49,881 nt of DNA from Aphanocapsa sp. GSE-SYN-MK-11-07L (GTDB lineage: Bacteria; Cyanobacteriota; Cyanobacteriia; Thermosynechococcales; Thermosynechococcaceae): contig JAHHGS010000095.1 in assembly GCA_019359715.1 (NCBI GenBank), positions 1-49,881 of the forward strand, in the 5' to 3' direction. Positions 34,836-45,063 of this stretch are shown piece by piece. A program made the translations under genes and the position numbers. Each line of letters opens with the position of its first letter. Position 1 is the stretch's first letter. Under the pieces are notes generated by a model, which was not told the origin of the DNA, searched no databases, and was given only the letters and a program-made list of their open reading frames with translations.

Positions 34836-37529
34836 GTGCTTAGTTCTCCTGTGAAGCTCTACTCTCTGTCTTTGATCCTGCTAGTTTGCGCTCAGGGTAT
34901 GCTTGCCCCCGATCTGAGCCTTGCTCAAGCCAACGCCTCTGAGCTTATAGACCGCAAACTCCCTGTCCTAGCCGATCAACACTTCCTAGACGGACTCAAA
35001 CAGTTCAACGCAGGGCAGCCACAGGCAGCGATGCAGTCTTGGCAACAGGCCTTGAAGATTTACCAAGCGATTGGCGATCGCCCAAGTGAGGGCAAGACGC
35101 TGCACGAGTTGGGTTACGCTTACTATTCGCTGAGTGACTACGAGCAAGCCATCCCGGCCTACCAACAAAGCTTAGCCATTGCCAAAGAATTAGGCGATCG
35201 CCAACAGCAGTCCAAACTGCTGGAACGACTGGGTGATGCTTATTACTACCAGCAAAACGATTCGCAAGCGATCGGGCATTATCGGGCCAGTCTGGCGCTG
35301 CTCAAGCAGGGGGAACTGCAACGAGGGTGGTTCGCTGTTTATCGTCTGGGTGAGATTTACTTGAAGCAGAAAGGTTATGACAAAGCGGCCAAGTATTACG
35401 AACAAAGTCTAGCGATCGCCCAGGAAAAGGGCGATCGTGACTTGCAAAATCTTGCTCTGCAAGGGTTAGGGCTAGCTGCTTTTCAGCGTGAAGATTACAG
35501 CCAGGCAATTCGGTATCTTGAACAAAGCTGGCAGATTTCCCAAGCATTAAACCAAACCCAGGCCGCGGAAGGCACGCTCTATTTGCTGGGATTCTCTTAC
35601 TATTGGCTGAATGACTACGCCAAGGCAATCTCATACTACGAGCAGAGTTTAGCCACAGCGCGCCAAGCCAGTAATCAGGCCTCAGAGCAACTGGCGCTGG
35701 GAGGGCTGGGCACAGTTTATTTCTTACTGGGCGACTACGCCAGGGCACTGGAGTTTCATCAACAGAGCTTAGACTTAGCAGTTAAAGCAGCCGATCAAAA
35801 GAATCAAGCTGTTGCCTTGGTGAGTTTGGCAACGGATTACTATTTTCTCAACGATCCAGACCAGGCGATCGCGCTTTACCAACAGGCTTTGGCAGTGGCC
35901 AGATCCCACCACCTTGCCAACATTGAAGGCAATGCGCTTTCAGGCCTGGGGCAACTCTACTTTGAACAGGCAGATTACCCCAAAGCAATTGAGTTCTACC
36001 AGCAAGGCTTGGCTATTTTTCGCCAAATTGGCAATCGCTATAACGAAAGCAATCTGTTGAGAAATCTGGGTGGAGTCTACTTCCAGCAAGCAAACTATAG
36101 ACAGGCAATGGCATTGCAACGCCAGAGCTTAGCGCTATCCCAAGCGTCAGCAGATCCCTACGGTCAGGCCCAAGCTTTGACAAATCTGGGAGCAACCCTA
36201 TTCAAGCTCGGCAAGCTAAAACAGTCTGAAGCCAGTTTTAGAGCTGCGATCGATCGATTTGAATCGATTCGGCAAAAATTGGGTGACAAGGATGAGTTCA
36301 AGATTTCGATTTCTGAGACGCATACCTCGCCCTACATTGGACTCCAAAAGGTTTTAGTTGACCAAAACAAGCCGATTGAAGCGCTAGAAATTGCTGAACG
36401 AGGACGCGCTAGGTCGTTTGTGGAGCTGTTAAATCGGCGGCTGCAAGCCCCTGCCCAACCTGCCCCGCCCAGCTTGACTCAAATCCGCCAAATTGCTCAA
36501 AAGCAACAGGCAACCTTAGTTGAATACGGGGTATTTGATACGGTGCTTTACATTTGGGTTGTCCAGCCCACAGGTCAAATTAGCTTTCGCCAAGTCGATT
36601 TACAACCGCTGCAACAGCAGGAGAGTGGCTCTTTAAGCAAGCTCATTCAGGAGGCCCGCAGCAGCATCATTGCTGGCTATGATGCCCGCCCCGAACTCCA
36701 GCAACTCTCCCAATTGCTGATTCAACCGATCGCTGATCTTTTACCAATAAACCCCGAACAGCCGGTGGTGCTGATTCCCCAGGCTGACCTGTTTTTGCTG
36801 CCTTTTCCGGCTTTGATTGATGCTAGTGGCACTGCCTTAGTCGAACAGCATACGATTTTGACCGCTCCTTCAATTCAAGCCCTGGGACTGACCCAAGCTC
36901 TTGGCGATCGCCTAGCCAGCCAGACTACAAACACGCTCATTGTTGGCAACCCGACCATCGCTCCAGCCGTGATGCAGCAGTATCGGATTTCTCCCCTTCC
37001 CTTCGCCGCCCAAGAAGCCAACGATATTGCCCAACTGATCGGGGGGCAACCGCTGATTGGTGATCAAGCCACTAAAGCGGCGATCGTTCAGCAAATGTCG
37101 CAGGCTCGCAAAATTCATCTGGCTACCCACGGGATTTTGGACGATCAGCAGGGGTTAGCCAGTGCAGTGGTGCTAGCCCCGGCAGGTGCCAGTAATGGCT
37201 TACTAACGGCGAGTGAGATTCTTGACTTAGACCTGAAGGCAGAGCTGGTTGTCTTGAGTGCCTGTAACACCGGCCGAGGCAGAATTACGGGTGATGGTGT
37301 AATTGGCCTATCTCGCGCTTTAATCGCGGCTGGCGTACCGAGTGTGGTTGTCTCGCTGTGGTCGGTCAGAGATGATTCAACGGCCTTCTTGATGACAGAG
37401 TTTTACAAGCACCTCAAGGCTGGTTATGGCAAAGCTCAAGCCCTCCGGCAAGCGATGCTAATTACGATCAAAAAATATCCCAACCCGAAAGCCTGGTCTG
37501 CTTTTACGCTGATTGGTCAGGCGAATTGA
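34836..37529 (+). CDS. TPR-CHAT caspase-like protein, probably exported
   Basis: The 897-residue protein has an N-terminal hydrophobic stretch (about 7-30, ending near SLAQA) that looks like a signal peptide. About eleven tetratricopeptide repeats follow (about 45-480, recurring DYxxAIxxYQQSLAIA). A CHAT domain occupies about 560-897, with the catalytic pair His765 (LATHG) and Cys810 (LSACNTG) of caspase-HetF associated proteases. In this family TPRs bind the partner or substrate; some members are cyanobacterial developmental proteins such as HetF, others are effector proteases. The first codon is a GTG at 34836 and may be a few residues off. No obvious substrate gene is adjacent. Confidence in the domains is high; the biological role is open. 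Confidence 0.9.
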   Translation: MLSSPVKLYSLSLILLVCAQGMLAPDLSLAQANASELIDRKLPVLADQHFLDGLKQFNAGQPQAAMQSWQQALKIYQAIGDRPSEGKTLHELGYAYYSLSDYEQAIPAYQQSLAIAKELGDRQQQSKLLERLGDAYYYQQNDSQAIGHYRASLALLKQGELQRGWFAVYRLGEIYLKQKGYDKAAKYYEQSLAIAQEKGDRDLQNLALQGLGLAAFQREDYSQAIRYLEQSWQISQALNQTQAAEGTLYLLGFSYYWLNDYAKAISYYEQSLATARQASNQASEQLALGGLGTVYFLLGDYARALEFHQQSLDLAVKAADQKNQAVALVSLATDYYFLNDPDQAIALYQQALAVARSHHLANIEGNALSGLGQLYFEQADYPKAIEFYQQGLAIFRQIGNRYNESNLLRNLGGVYFQQANYRQAMALQRQSLALSQASADPYGQAQALTNLGATLFKLGKLKQSEASFRAAIDRFESIRQKLGDKDEFKISISETHTSPYIGLQKVLVDQNKPIEALEIAERGRARSFVELLNRRLQAPAQPAPPSLTQIRQIAQKQQATLVEYGVFDTVLYIWVVQPTGQISFRQVDLQPLQQQESGSLSKLIQEARSSIIAGYDARPELQQLSQLLIQPIADLLPINPEQPVVLIPQADLFLLPFPALIDASGTALVEQHTILTAPSIQALGLTQALGDRLASQTTNTLIVGNPTIAPAVMQQYRISPLPFAAQEANDIAQLIGGQPLIGDQATKAAIVQQMSQARKIHLATHGILDDQQGLASAVVLAPAGASNGLLTASEILDLDLKAELVVLSACNTGRGRITGDGVIGLSRALIAAGVPSVVVSLWSVRDDSTAFLMTEFYKHLKAGYGKAQALRQAMLITIKKYPNPKAWSAFTLIGQAN

Positions 37530-37814
37530 TTGGCTGATTACATACCGTTGAGCTAGCTGACTTTGCTCTGTCACTATTTAGTCAGTCTAGCTTTCAGGCG
37601 AAATCCTCCGGGGTTTTGGGAAGGACTCTCTAGGGGCTGCATAATGAACTAATCAATAATTCTAGAACACTAAAGTTATCTGTCGTAATGAGGCAAACTG
37701 ATTGCGATCGCAAGCTGAAGCGATAGTTACAGGCGCAAAAGCGCGAGTCGAGGAGATAATTTTGGGTGAGGGGACAGTCGAGTAAAGCGCAAATGGAAAT
37801 AGGAGCTTAAAGCC

Positions 37815-38183
37815 ATGAGTCTAGTCATTCCCGATGAGTTTCTGCAAACCGCCCATATTTCTGAAGCTGACCTCAAGCTTGAAATTGCCCTTCTGTTGTT
37901 TCAGCAGGAAAAGATTACTTTGGGCACAGCTAGTCAGTTTTTAGGCATAAATCAACTCGAATTTCAGCGTATTTTAGGCAGTCGCAAAATTCCCATTCAT
38001 TACGATGTTGAAGAATTCCGACAAGACTTAAGAACCCTAGAGGCAAATCGTTCCGAGCTTAAAGGAGCACTGCTAACTCAGGCAGAAATTCTCAACCGGA
38101 TTGAGCAGCGACGAACCTTTGCTCCAGCTCTCCGCAATTTACCTGACACCCTAACCTTGCTTCAGGAAGACCGTGTCCGATGA
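37815..38183 (+). CDS. UPF0175-family antitoxin
   Basis: The first 80 residues match UPF0175: IPDEFLQTAHISEADLKLEIALLLFQ, then a small DNA-binding helix set and the family end RKIPIHYDVEEFRQDL. The last 40 residues form an extension not usual in the family, which might bind the toxin. It is followed by a PIN-domain gene whose ATG overlaps its stop (ATGA at 38180-38183). This layout is that of a toxin-antitoxin operon, with the antitoxin first and probably autorepressing. ATG 37815 has AGGAG about 9 nt upstream. Confidence 0.85.
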   Translation: MSLVIPDEFLQTAHISEADLKLEIALLLFQQEKITLGTASQFLGINQLEFQRILGSRKIPIHYDVEEFRQDLRTLEANRSELKGALLTQAEILNRIEQRRTFAPALRNLPDTLTLLQEDRVR

Positions 38184-38632
38184 CAGCTTCTCTCCAATGT
38201 GTTGTTGATGCTAGCGTTGGCATCAAAAAATTTATCATTGAACCTCTCACCCCAAAAGTAGACCAGCTTTTTGCTCACTTAAACAATCCTGATGCTCGAC
38301 TTTATATTCCAGATTTGTTTTACATAGAATGCACAAATATCCTCTGGAAATACACTCGCGCTGGCTTGTATGACAGGGCAGAAGCTCAGGCAAATTTAAC
38401 CGATCTAAAATTGCTCCGCTTCACTGCAACTTCTACAGCCGAGCTAATGCTAGAAGCATTAACGCTCAGTGCGGCTCACGGAATTTCTGCCTATGATGCT
38501 TGCTATGTCGCCCTTTCCCAACACAATCATGTCCCGCTGCTGACTCAGGATCAACGGTTAGTCAACACATTGAAAAATGCGGACTTCAACGTTCAGTTGT
38601 TCTCGGACTTTGCGATTCCACCCATTCCATAA
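38180..38632 (+). CDS. PIN-domain toxin (VapC-like RNase)
   Basis: The 150-residue PIN domain has the acidic active-site residues Asp10 (VVDASV), the Glu of FYIECTNIL (about residue 50), Asp in ISAYDACYVAL and Asp in LLTQDQRL. VapC-type toxins cleave RNA, often tRNA or rRNA, when the antitoxin is lost. It overlaps the UPF0175 gene by 4 bp and is probably made with it. Its length is usual for the family. Confidence 0.87.
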   Translation: MTASLQCVVDASVGIKKFIIEPLTPKVDQLFAHLNNPDARLYIPDLFYIECTNILWKYTRAGLYDRAEAQANLTDLKLLRFTATSTAELMLEALTLSAAHGISAYDACYVALSQHNHVPLLTQDQRLVNTLKNADFNVQLFSDFAIPPIP

Positions 38633-38683
38633 AGTGCAGCGGCAATTCTATGGAAAAATAGCAGAGTTAAGCCAACGAATGTT

Positions 38684-39478
38684 ATGCCAAATTTGCCTGC
38701 TGTTGACCGCGATCGCCCGCTCCTAGAAGTTGAGGGTTTGACGCGGCAGTTTGGTGGCTTGGTGGCGGTGAATCAGGTGTCTTTTAATATCCGGCAGGGA
38801 GAAATTTTTGGCTTGATTGGCCCGAATGGAGCCGGTAAAACGACCCTGTTTAACTTGGTAACGGGGCTGATTCGCCCTTCGGCTGGGCAACTGCGATTCC
38901 AAACCGAGTCGATCGCTCATCTGCGCCCGCATCAGATTGCCAAACGCGGGATTGCCCGTACCTTTCAAAATGTCCGCTTGTTTGGTGAACTCTCAGCCTT
39001 GGAAAATGTGATGATTGCCCGCCACATTCACACCCGCAGCGGTTTAGTCAAAGGGATTTTTCGCCTGCCGCCCGCCCCCCAAGAAGAAGCTAAAACCCGA
39101 CAAATGGCTTGGGATCTCTTAAAGCTGGTTGGTTTGAGCGATCGCGCCGCCGAACAAGCCCGCAATTTTGCCTACGGCGATCAGCGGCGGCTGGAAATTG
39201 CCCGCGCCCTGGCCCTCTCGCCGCAAGTGCTGCTGCTAGACGAACCGGCAGCAGGCATGAACCCCCGTGAAAAACAGCAGTTGAGCCAGTTTATTCGGAC
39301 GATTCGCGATCAGTTTAATCTGACAGTTTTGCTAATTGAGCATCATGTGCCACTGGTAATGGGGCTGTGCGATCGGATTGCCGTGCTGGATTTTGGCCAA
39401 CTGATTGCCCTTGGCGACCCAACCACCGTCAAAAATGACCCAGCGGTGATTGAAGCGTATCTGGGAGTAGAGGCATGA
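38684..39478 (+). CDS. livG: ABC transporter ATPase, LivG type (branched-chain/neutral amino acids)
   Basis: The 264-residue subunit has Walker A GPNGAGKT, the LivG-specific signature form [15 protein letters not shown], Walker [10 protein letters not shown], and an H-loop His in IEHHV. LivG and LivF are the two ATPases of branched-chain or neutral amino acid importers (Nat system in cyanobacteria). The binding protein and permeases are absent from the window; in cyanobacteria these genes are often scattered. It overlaps livF by 4 bp. Confidence 0.9.
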   Translation: MPNLPAVDRDRPLLEVEGLTRQFGGLVAVNQVSFNIRQGEIFGLIGPNGAGKTTLFNLVTGLIRPSAGQLRFQTESIAHLRPHQIAKRGIARTFQNVRLFGELSALENVMIARHIHTRSGLVKGIFRLPPAPQEEAKTRQMAWDLLKLVGLSDRAAEQARNFAYGDQRRLEIARALALSPQVLLLDEPAAGMNPREKQQLSQFIRTIRDQFNLTVLLIEHHVPLVMGLCDRIAVLDFGQLIALGDPTTVKNDPAVIEAYLGVEA

Positions 39479-40200
39479 CGATCGATTCAGCTCCTCGCCT
39501 GCTAGAAGTGCAAGGACTCAGCGTTAACTATGGCGGGATTCAAGCCCTCCAATCCGTCGATTTACAGATTGAAGCGGGTGAATGTGTGACTTTGATTGGA
39601 GCGAATGGAGCGGGCAAAAGCACCACTTTACGGACGATTTCCCGCCTGATTCCGCTCCGCAGTGGGCAAATTCTCTATGGCGGGCGCAATATTAATCGCT
39701 GCCGAGCCGATCAAGTCGTGCAGCTAGGGATTGCCCATAGTCCAGAAGGACGGCGGGTGCTGGCTCGTCAAAGCATTCTAGATAACTTGATTTTGGGCGC
39801 TTATATCCGTTCCGATCAGGCCCAGATCAAAGCCGATATTGAGCAGCAATTTCGCACCTTTCCCCGCTTGGCCGAGCGACGACACCAACTGGCGGGCACC
39901 CTCAGCGGTGGTGAACAGCAAATGCTGGCGATCGCCCGTGCCCTAATGAGCCGTCCCAAACTGCTGCTGCTGGATGAACCGAGTTTAGGCTTAGCGCCAG
40001 CGATCGTGCGGGAAATTTTTTCAATCATCGCCAATCTGCGCCAAGCCGGAATGACGATTTTGCTGGTGGAGCAAAATGCTAATTTAGCCCTGCAAGTCGC
40101 CGATCGTGGCTATGTCCTAGAAGCGGGGCAAATTACCCTGACTGGGCCGGCTAAAGAGCTATTGGTTGATCAGCGGGTCAAACAAGCCTACTTGGGCTAA
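39475..40200 (+). CDS. livF: ABC transporter ATPase, LivF type
   Basis: The 241-residue partner of LivG has Walker A GANGAGKS, signature [15 protein letters not shown] and Walker [13 protein letters not shown], which is the usual LivF wording. Its ATG overlaps the livG stop (ATGA), indicating coupled translation. Its TAA (40198-40200) abuts the TAA of the convergent lipase gene with no base between them. Confidence 0.9.
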   Translation: MTIDSAPRLLEVQGLSVNYGGIQALQSVDLQIEAGECVTLIGANGAGKSTTLRTISRLIPLRSGQILYGGRNINRCRADQVVQLGIAHSPEGRRVLARQSILDNLILGAYIRSDQAQIKADIEQQFRTFPRLAERRHQLAGTLSGGEQQMLAIARALMSRPKLLLLDEPSLGLAPAIVREIFSIIANLRQAGMTILLVEQNANLALQVADRGYVLEAGQITLTGPAKELLVDQRVKQAYLG

Positions 40201-40902
40201 TTAATTCAGATAGGTCAACCACTGTTTGAGTGGCGTTGGTGAGCCATACCAGACAGGAGCTTGAACAGTGGCTCCAACTGTTTTAGGAGAATGCATCACG
40301 CCTTCTAGGGTGAGATTTTGGGCCCCTGGTAAATGGGCAGCGTCAACCGGGGTAACGCCATCGCCCCAACATTCTCCCTTGCCGCAGGTAAGTTCGTAGC
40401 TTTGGTAGGTAAACCAGTCGGCAAAGCGCCAATTTTTGCTGCCATAAGCGGCTTTGCCAGCCACGCAAACATAGCGCACCGTCGAGTAAAATGCGCCCGG
40501 ATAATTGCCATTCACAAAATCAAGATTGCGCTTTGTCCAGCGCTCCTGGCTGCGGTGAGGAGTGCCAAGGGTAATTAGAGTGTTGACGATCGGATGCCTT
40601 TGCCAAACCTGACCGTAATAGGTCTGATCTCCCAGATAAATCCGGGCAATCCAGCCGCCGGCTGAGTGACCGACTAGATTAACCTGACTGGCATTAAAGG
40701 TAGTGAGTGCCTGCTGAACCGTGGTATCTAATGCCGCTAAAATTGGGCTGACAGGTCGCCCGCCCAGCGTCACTAACCAGTCGCTGGCTTTGAGTGGAAC
40801 AGTCACGGTCGGAAAACCCAATCCGTTTAAAGCTGCTTCCAAAGGACGATAGGCGATCGCCCCCGCAAGATAACCTGGCAATATGACCGTCGGCAAAACC
40901 AT
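40201..40902 (-). CDS. Alpha/beta-hydrolase, lipase/PGAP1-like
   Basis: The 233-residue hydrolase has the nucleophile elbow GHSAGGW, preceded by an NLV strand. The start of the fold is VILPGYLAGA, and a late His (VMHSPK) can complete the triad. It resembles lipases and esterases of the triacylglycerol-lipase type. ATG 40902 fits the fold start; the TTG at 40938 would add 12 residues. The end meets livF tail to tail. Substrate not evident; it is far from the polyketide operon, so a link is not claimed. Confidence 0.75.
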   Translation of the reverse strand: MVLPTVILPGYLAGAIAYRPLEAALNGLGFPTVTVPLKASDWLVTLGGRPVSPILAALDTTVQQALTTFNASQVNLVGHSAGGWIARIYLGDQTYYGQVWQRHPIVNTLITLGTPHRSQERWTKRNLDFVNGNYPGAFYSTVRYVCVAGKAAYGSKNWRFADWFTYQSYELTCGKGECWGDGVTPVDAAHLPGAQNLTLEGVMHSPKTVGATVQAPVWYGSPTPLKQWLTYLN

Positions 40903-40972
40903 AGTTTGAAGACTAGCAGCAAACGCCAATGGCGGCAACTAATGGTTTGGAATTGTTTCTGAGCTATAGGTT

Positions 40973-41608
40973 TCATCTGATTGCAGCTTGCAAACGCTTC
41001 AGAATTTGCAAGACGTCCCATAGCTGGTTACGACGGCGGGCAAACAGCGAGAAGTCATCAGATAAATCGTATTGGGGCGTAGGACTTTTAGCAGATTTGA
41101 TAAAGATAAACTGATCGCCATTCGTCACTAAGCCAAAACTCGGCAGAGCCAGATTAGGGTTGGCCATCATATAAGCCAGCGCCTGAGGAATCGCATCTGG
41201 GCAAGGAAAGGTTGTTCGCTTAGACTCTACAACGACAATCCAGAGCTGATTTTGGAGCACAAGGGTGTCAATGCGCCCTTGCAGAGTTGTCTCTCCGGCT
41301 TCAATTTCAATTTTGACAGAGGCTTCAGATCGAATTTTGAAAGGCGGATCGCATAATCCTGCCATGTATAAAAGTGGCGAAGTTAGAAGCAGATTGATCG
41401 CACCTTCAGCCAGAGCGCCATCTGACCGCTGATAGAGATAGGTTTTCTGAATTCGATCAAGCGTTTGCTGCTCTTGTTCTGTTAGCTCAGGTAGATGTTC
41501 AAACCACTCTGGAAAAAACTGAAGGTCGGTGGCTCGACTGAGATTAAAGCAGGTTTCTGCCTGGTTGATTGTAGTGATAGCATCAGTAACGGCAATAGTT
41601 TGGGGCAT
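40973..41608 (-). CDS. Restriction-endonuclease-like (HsdR N-terminal type) protein
   Basis: This 211-residue protein has a PD-(D/E)xK nuclease core: GRIDTLVL (Asp), then LWIVVVESKR (E-x-K). The N-terminal helix region and the QALAYMMAN segment match the stand-alone HsdR_N-like proteins common in cyanobacteria. No helicase or other restriction partner is nearby, so a restriction role is not supported; it may be a defence remnant or have another nuclease job. Start ATG 41608; the upstream TTG (41623) is less likely. Confidence 0.7.
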   Translation of the reverse strand: MPQTIAVTDAITTINQAETCFNLSRATDLQFFPEWFEHLPELTEQEQQTLDRIQKTYLYQRSDGALAEGAINLLLTSPLLYMAGLCDPPFKIRSEASVKIEIEAGETTLQGRIDTLVLQNQLWIVVVESKRTTFPCPDAIPQALAYMMANPNLALPSFGLVTNGDQFIFIKSAKSPTPQYDLSDDFSLFARRRNQLWDVLQILKRLQAAIR

Positions 41609-41675
41609 GAAAAAAGCCTGCAATGCGTCTGTCCTTCGATCTTACTTGCGATCGCCCGATATCCTGGCAAAATTC

Positions 41676-42953
41676 ATGGCCTCACCAATTTGGCAACCGT
41701 TTACGCAAATGAAAGCGGCTCCACCACCGTTCACCGTGGTGCGAGGTGAGGGGATTTGGTTAGAGCTAGCAGATGGGCGACGGTTGCTTGACTGCATCTC
41801 TAGCTGGTGGGTGACGCTGCATGGGCACGCTCATCCAGCTTTAGCAGAGACACTTTACCAGCAGGCCCAGACCCTAGAGCACGTTATTTTTGCCGGATTC
41901 ACCCACGCTCCGGCTGAGCAGCTCGCCCGCAAAGTCCTGAACCATTTGCCGTCAGAGTTAACGCGAGTCTTTTTCTCCGACAACGGCTCGACGGCGGTTG
42001 AGGTGGCGCTGAAAATGGCGTACCAGTATTGGCGCAACCAGGGTGAACAGCGGCAGGTATTTCTGGGTTTTGAGGGCGGCTATCATGGCGACACGCTGGG
42101 GGCAATGGCGATCGGGCAGGGATCGTCTTGGTGGCAACCGTTTCAGCCCTTAATGTTTACGACGGAACTAGTGCCGTTTCCGGCCACGTTTGAGGGTGAT
42201 TTAGAAGTAGAAACTAAAGAAGGGCAGGTTTTAGATCACCTAACGCGACTGTTAAAGCAGAACGGCGATCGCTATGCGGGCATTTTTATTGAGCCGCTTG
42301 TCCAGGGAGCTGGCGGGATGCGAATCTGCCGCCCGCAATTTTTGCAGTCCCTCGCTAAACTGGTGCGGCAGTTTGATCTGCTGCTGATTTATGACGAAGT
42401 GATGACTGGGTTTGGGCGCACAGGCGAGCTATTTGCCTGTTTGAAATCTAAGACTGTCCCCGACTTAATTTGCTTGTCGAAAGGGCTGTCGGGCGGCTGT
42501 TTGCCCTTAGCAGTCACGGTGGCAACAGAGCAAATTTATCAAGCGTTCTACAGCGATGACCCAGCCCAGACCTTCTATCATGGTCATTCCTATACGGGCA
42601 ATCCCTTGGCCTGCGCGACGGGGGTGACTTCATTGACCCTGCTAGAGGAAAATCCGCAGGCTTATCAAGGCTTAGAAGCTCAGCATCAATCCTATCTAGA
42701 TCAATTGCGCGATCATCCTTTAGTAGAGCAGATTCGGGTGTGCGGGACGATCGCCGCCTTTGAAGTCAAAACCGACAGCGCTAATGGGTATTTCAATGTG
42801 ATCGCTCCAATCTTGAAAACTCGTTTTTTAGAGGAAGGCCTACTGCTCCGTCCCCTGGGCAATACTCTCTACCTGATGCCACCCTATTGCATTACCCCGG
42901 CCGAACTAGAATCGGTTTACCAAATCATTCGCCGCGTGCTGGATTCAATTTAA
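41676..42953 (+). CDS. bioA: Adenosylmethionine-8-amino-7-oxononanoate aminotransferase
   Basis: The 425-residue PLP enzyme begins IWQPFTQMK, the usual BioA start, and has the substrate segment ISSWWVTLHGHAHP, the cofactor Asp region IYDEVMTGFGRTG, and the Schiff-base lysine in CLSKGLSGG. It converts KAPA to DAPA in biotin synthesis, using SAM as amino donor. I start at ATG 41676; the frame stays open upstream but overlaps the divergent nuclease-like gene. bioB follows on the same strand after 64 bp; bioF, bioC and bioD are not in the window. Confidence 0.93.
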   Translation: MASPIWQPFTQMKAAPPPFTVVRGEGIWLELADGRRLLDCISSWWVTLHGHAHPALAETLYQQAQTLEHVIFAGFTHAPAEQLARKVLNHLPSELTRVFFSDNGSTAVEVALKMAYQYWRNQGEQRQVFLGFEGGYHGDTLGAMAIGQGSSWWQPFQPLMFTTELVPFPATFEGDLEVETKEGQVLDHLTRLLKQNGDRYAGIFIEPLVQGAGGMRICRPQFLQSLAKLVRQFDLLLIYDEVMTGFGRTGELFACLKSKTVPDLICLSKGLSGGCLPLAVTVATEQIYQAFYSDDPAQTFYHGHSYTGNPLACATGVTSLTLLEENPQAYQGLEAQHQSYLDQLRDHPLVEQIRVCGTIAAFEVKTDSANGYFNVIAPILKTRFLEEGLLLRPLGNTLYLMPPYCITPAELESVYQIIRRVLDSI

Positions 42954-43017
42954 TCTCAGCCCTTAAAAAAATCCAACAGTAGGTCTAGAAACAACCAACT
43001 CTTGCTATTCTGCGCTT

Positions 43018-44067
43018 ATGAATACTGCTACTTGCTCAAACTGGAACCAGCTTGCCGATCGCACCCTCAGCGGAGACTGTCTGTCTCGACCAGAATGCTT
43101 GGCCGTTTTGCAAGCCGCCGATGATGTGCTGCTCGAGCAACTGGCGGCGGCTTATCGGGTGCGTCGCCACTACTGGGGCAACCGGGTGCGGCTGCATTAC
43201 TTGCTGAATGCCCAGAGCGGGTTGTGCCCTGAAGATTGCCACTATTGCTCACAGTCAAAAATTTCGACGGCCGAAATTGAAAAGTACCCGCTGCTAGCCA
43301 AAGACAAGATTTTAGCTGCTGCCGGTCGAGCGGCCGAGCTAAAAGCAGGCACCTTCTGCATGGTGATTTCTGGGCGATCGCCCAACGAATCTACCTTCCA
43401 GCGGGTTTTAGATGCCGTAGAAAGCGTCAAGGCCAACTATGACCTGAAAATCTGTGCCTGTCTGGGACTGCTAAGCGCAGAGCAAACTGATCGTCTGGCG
43501 GCGGCGGGAGTCGATCGGGTTAACCACAACCTCAACACTTCGGAGGCGCATCACGCCGATATTTGCACCACGCACGAATTTGGCGATCGCCTAAACACCG
43601 TTAACCACGTCAAAGCGGCAGGCATTACCACTTGCTCTGGCGGCATTCTGGGCATGGGCGAATCAGACGATGACGTGATTGACTTGGCCTTGGCGCTGCG
43701 GGAGTTAGGCGTGACCAGCGTACCTGTTAACTTTTTGATTCCAATTTCCGGCACTCCGTTTGCAGAGGTGAACAGCCTGACTCCGCGCCAATGCCTGCGG
43801 ATTCTCTGTCTGTTCCGGTTTCTGTTGCCTAGCCAAGAAATTCGGATTGCCGGTGGGCGAGAGGTGCATCTGCGATCGCTGCAACCGCTGGGGCTGTATG
43901 CAGCTAATTCAATTTTTGTTGGTGATTATTTAACGACAGCCGGTCAAGCTGCCCATCAAGACTGGCAGATGATTAGCGATGCTGGTTTTGTCTTGGAAGC
44001 GGCGGATGGCTCACCGCTGACGGAGACCTCAACTCCCTTGACTGCCATTGGGTTGAGCAGTGGTTGA
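43018..44067 (+). CDS. bioB: Biotin synthase
   Basis: This 349-residue radical-SAM enzyme has the cluster motif [11 protein letters not shown] (three cysteines binding the 4Fe-4S cluster) and the 2Fe-2S ligands in the usual later positions, ending with the conserved RIAGGRE segment. It inserts sulfur into dethiobiotin to form biotin, the last step of the pathway. Its length is normal. Its last 39 bp overlap the end of the convergent EcsC-like gene. Biotin is needed for acetyl-CoA carboxylase and hence for malonyl-CoA, but no special link to the polyketide operon is claimed. Confidence 0.95.
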   Translation: MNTATCSNWNQLADRTLSGDCLSRPECLAVLQAADDVLLEQLAAAYRVRRHYWGNRVRLHYLLNAQSGLCPEDCHYCSQSKISTAEIEKYPLLAKDKILAAAGRAAELKAGTFCMVISGRSPNESTFQRVLDAVESVKANYDLKICACLGLLSAEQTDRLAAAGVDRVNHNLNTSEAHHADICTTHEFGDRLNTVNHVKAAGITTCSGGILGMGESDDDVIDLALALRELGVTSVPVNFLIPISGTPFAEVNSLTPRQCLRILCLFRFLLPSQEIRIAGGREVHLRSLQPLGLYAANSIFVGDYLTTAGQAAHQDWQMISDAGFVLEAADGSPLTETSTPLTAIGLSSG

Positions 44068-44790
44068 GGCTTTCTGCTTACTTTCGTAAAATCGGCAAGC
44101 TGCGTAACCCAGCGAATAAAGCAGTGAGGCATCTCCAATCACGCCGACCACTGTCCCAGCACCAGGAATAATTTCCACAATGCTCAATCCCGTTTTCAAT
44201 ACGCTAGCGCCACCGGCAGATAAGCCCCAAATTGCAATTACTTCGCCCCGGCGGGTTGGTTCGCGCAGGTCAAACCCATAAATTTCCGCAATCCGATAGA
44301 CCATTTCTGCTTGCAGGGCGGAGATAGCGGCGATATCTACGGCAAAAAGCATCAGCGCCACGGGCGGAATAATATTCGTGACTAAACCAATCCCTGCCGC
44401 CTTAGTCGCAGCATCGACCATAACTCGGTGAGCTAATTGCTGAGGCGTTTCTAGTGGATATTGCCGACGCAGTTCCTCCACATTTTTCTGCACCTGCTCA
44501 ACGTTCACTTGTCCAACTGCTGCAATCAACACGTTGATTACGGGCACTTTGGTCGCAAATTTGAACCAAGGATTCTCAACGAATGGCGTCACAAATCTGC
44601 CTATTCTTTCAGTGCCTTGCTCAACAAATTGATGGGCCTGTCTAACGATTGTTTCGCCGATCGCAGGTGCGGTCTGGCTAACTGATTCTGCTGTTTCAGA
44701 GGCAGTTCTCACCGTTGCCATGCCGTAAGCAAAAGCGCTAGCGATCGCCTCAGTCAGGCAATTAAACTTAGGTTCTTGAGCTGATGTCAT
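44029..44790 (-). CDS. EcsC-family protein
   Basis: The 253-residue protein has the EcsC layout: an amphipathic N-terminal part, then [39 protein letters not shown]-type hydrophobic helices, and a final glycine-rich [19 protein letters not shown] helix. EcsC proteins are of unknown function and probably membrane-associated. The frame opens at 44997, but the family homology begins only after ATG 44790. Tail-to-tail overlap of 39 bp with bioB is unusual. Confidence 0.7.
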   Translation of the reverse strand: MTSAQEPKFNCLTEAIASAFAYGMATVRTASETAESVSQTAPAIGETIVRQAHQFVEQGTERIGRFVTPFVENPWFKFATKVPVINVLIAAVGQVNVEQVQKNVEELRRQYPLETPQQLAHRVMVDAATKAAGIGLVTNIIPPVALMLFAVDIAAISALQAEMVYRIAEIYGFDLREPTRRGEVIAIWGLSAGGASVLKTGLSIVEIIPGAGTVVGVIGDASLLYSLGYAACRFYESKQKASTTAQPNGSQGS

Positions 44791-45063
44791 AGCGGGTAGA
44801 GTGAACCATAACAATGGGTCAGAACAGTAAGTACAGCAGAGGTCACAGTTATCAACCTTCTGTGCACTTACTTTTGATTCTAAGGGTCTCAATCTGTGGT
44901 CACAGCCATCTTGCGGTAGTGATTTCCCCCCTGAACGAGTCATTGGCAGCCGAAGTAGAATCACCGACCCCGTTTTAACAGGCAATAACTTGTCCATTCG
45001 ACTGAATTCAAACCGTCAATTGACTATACGTTAAGCCCCTTCGCTTCATTGAAGAGCCTGCCC

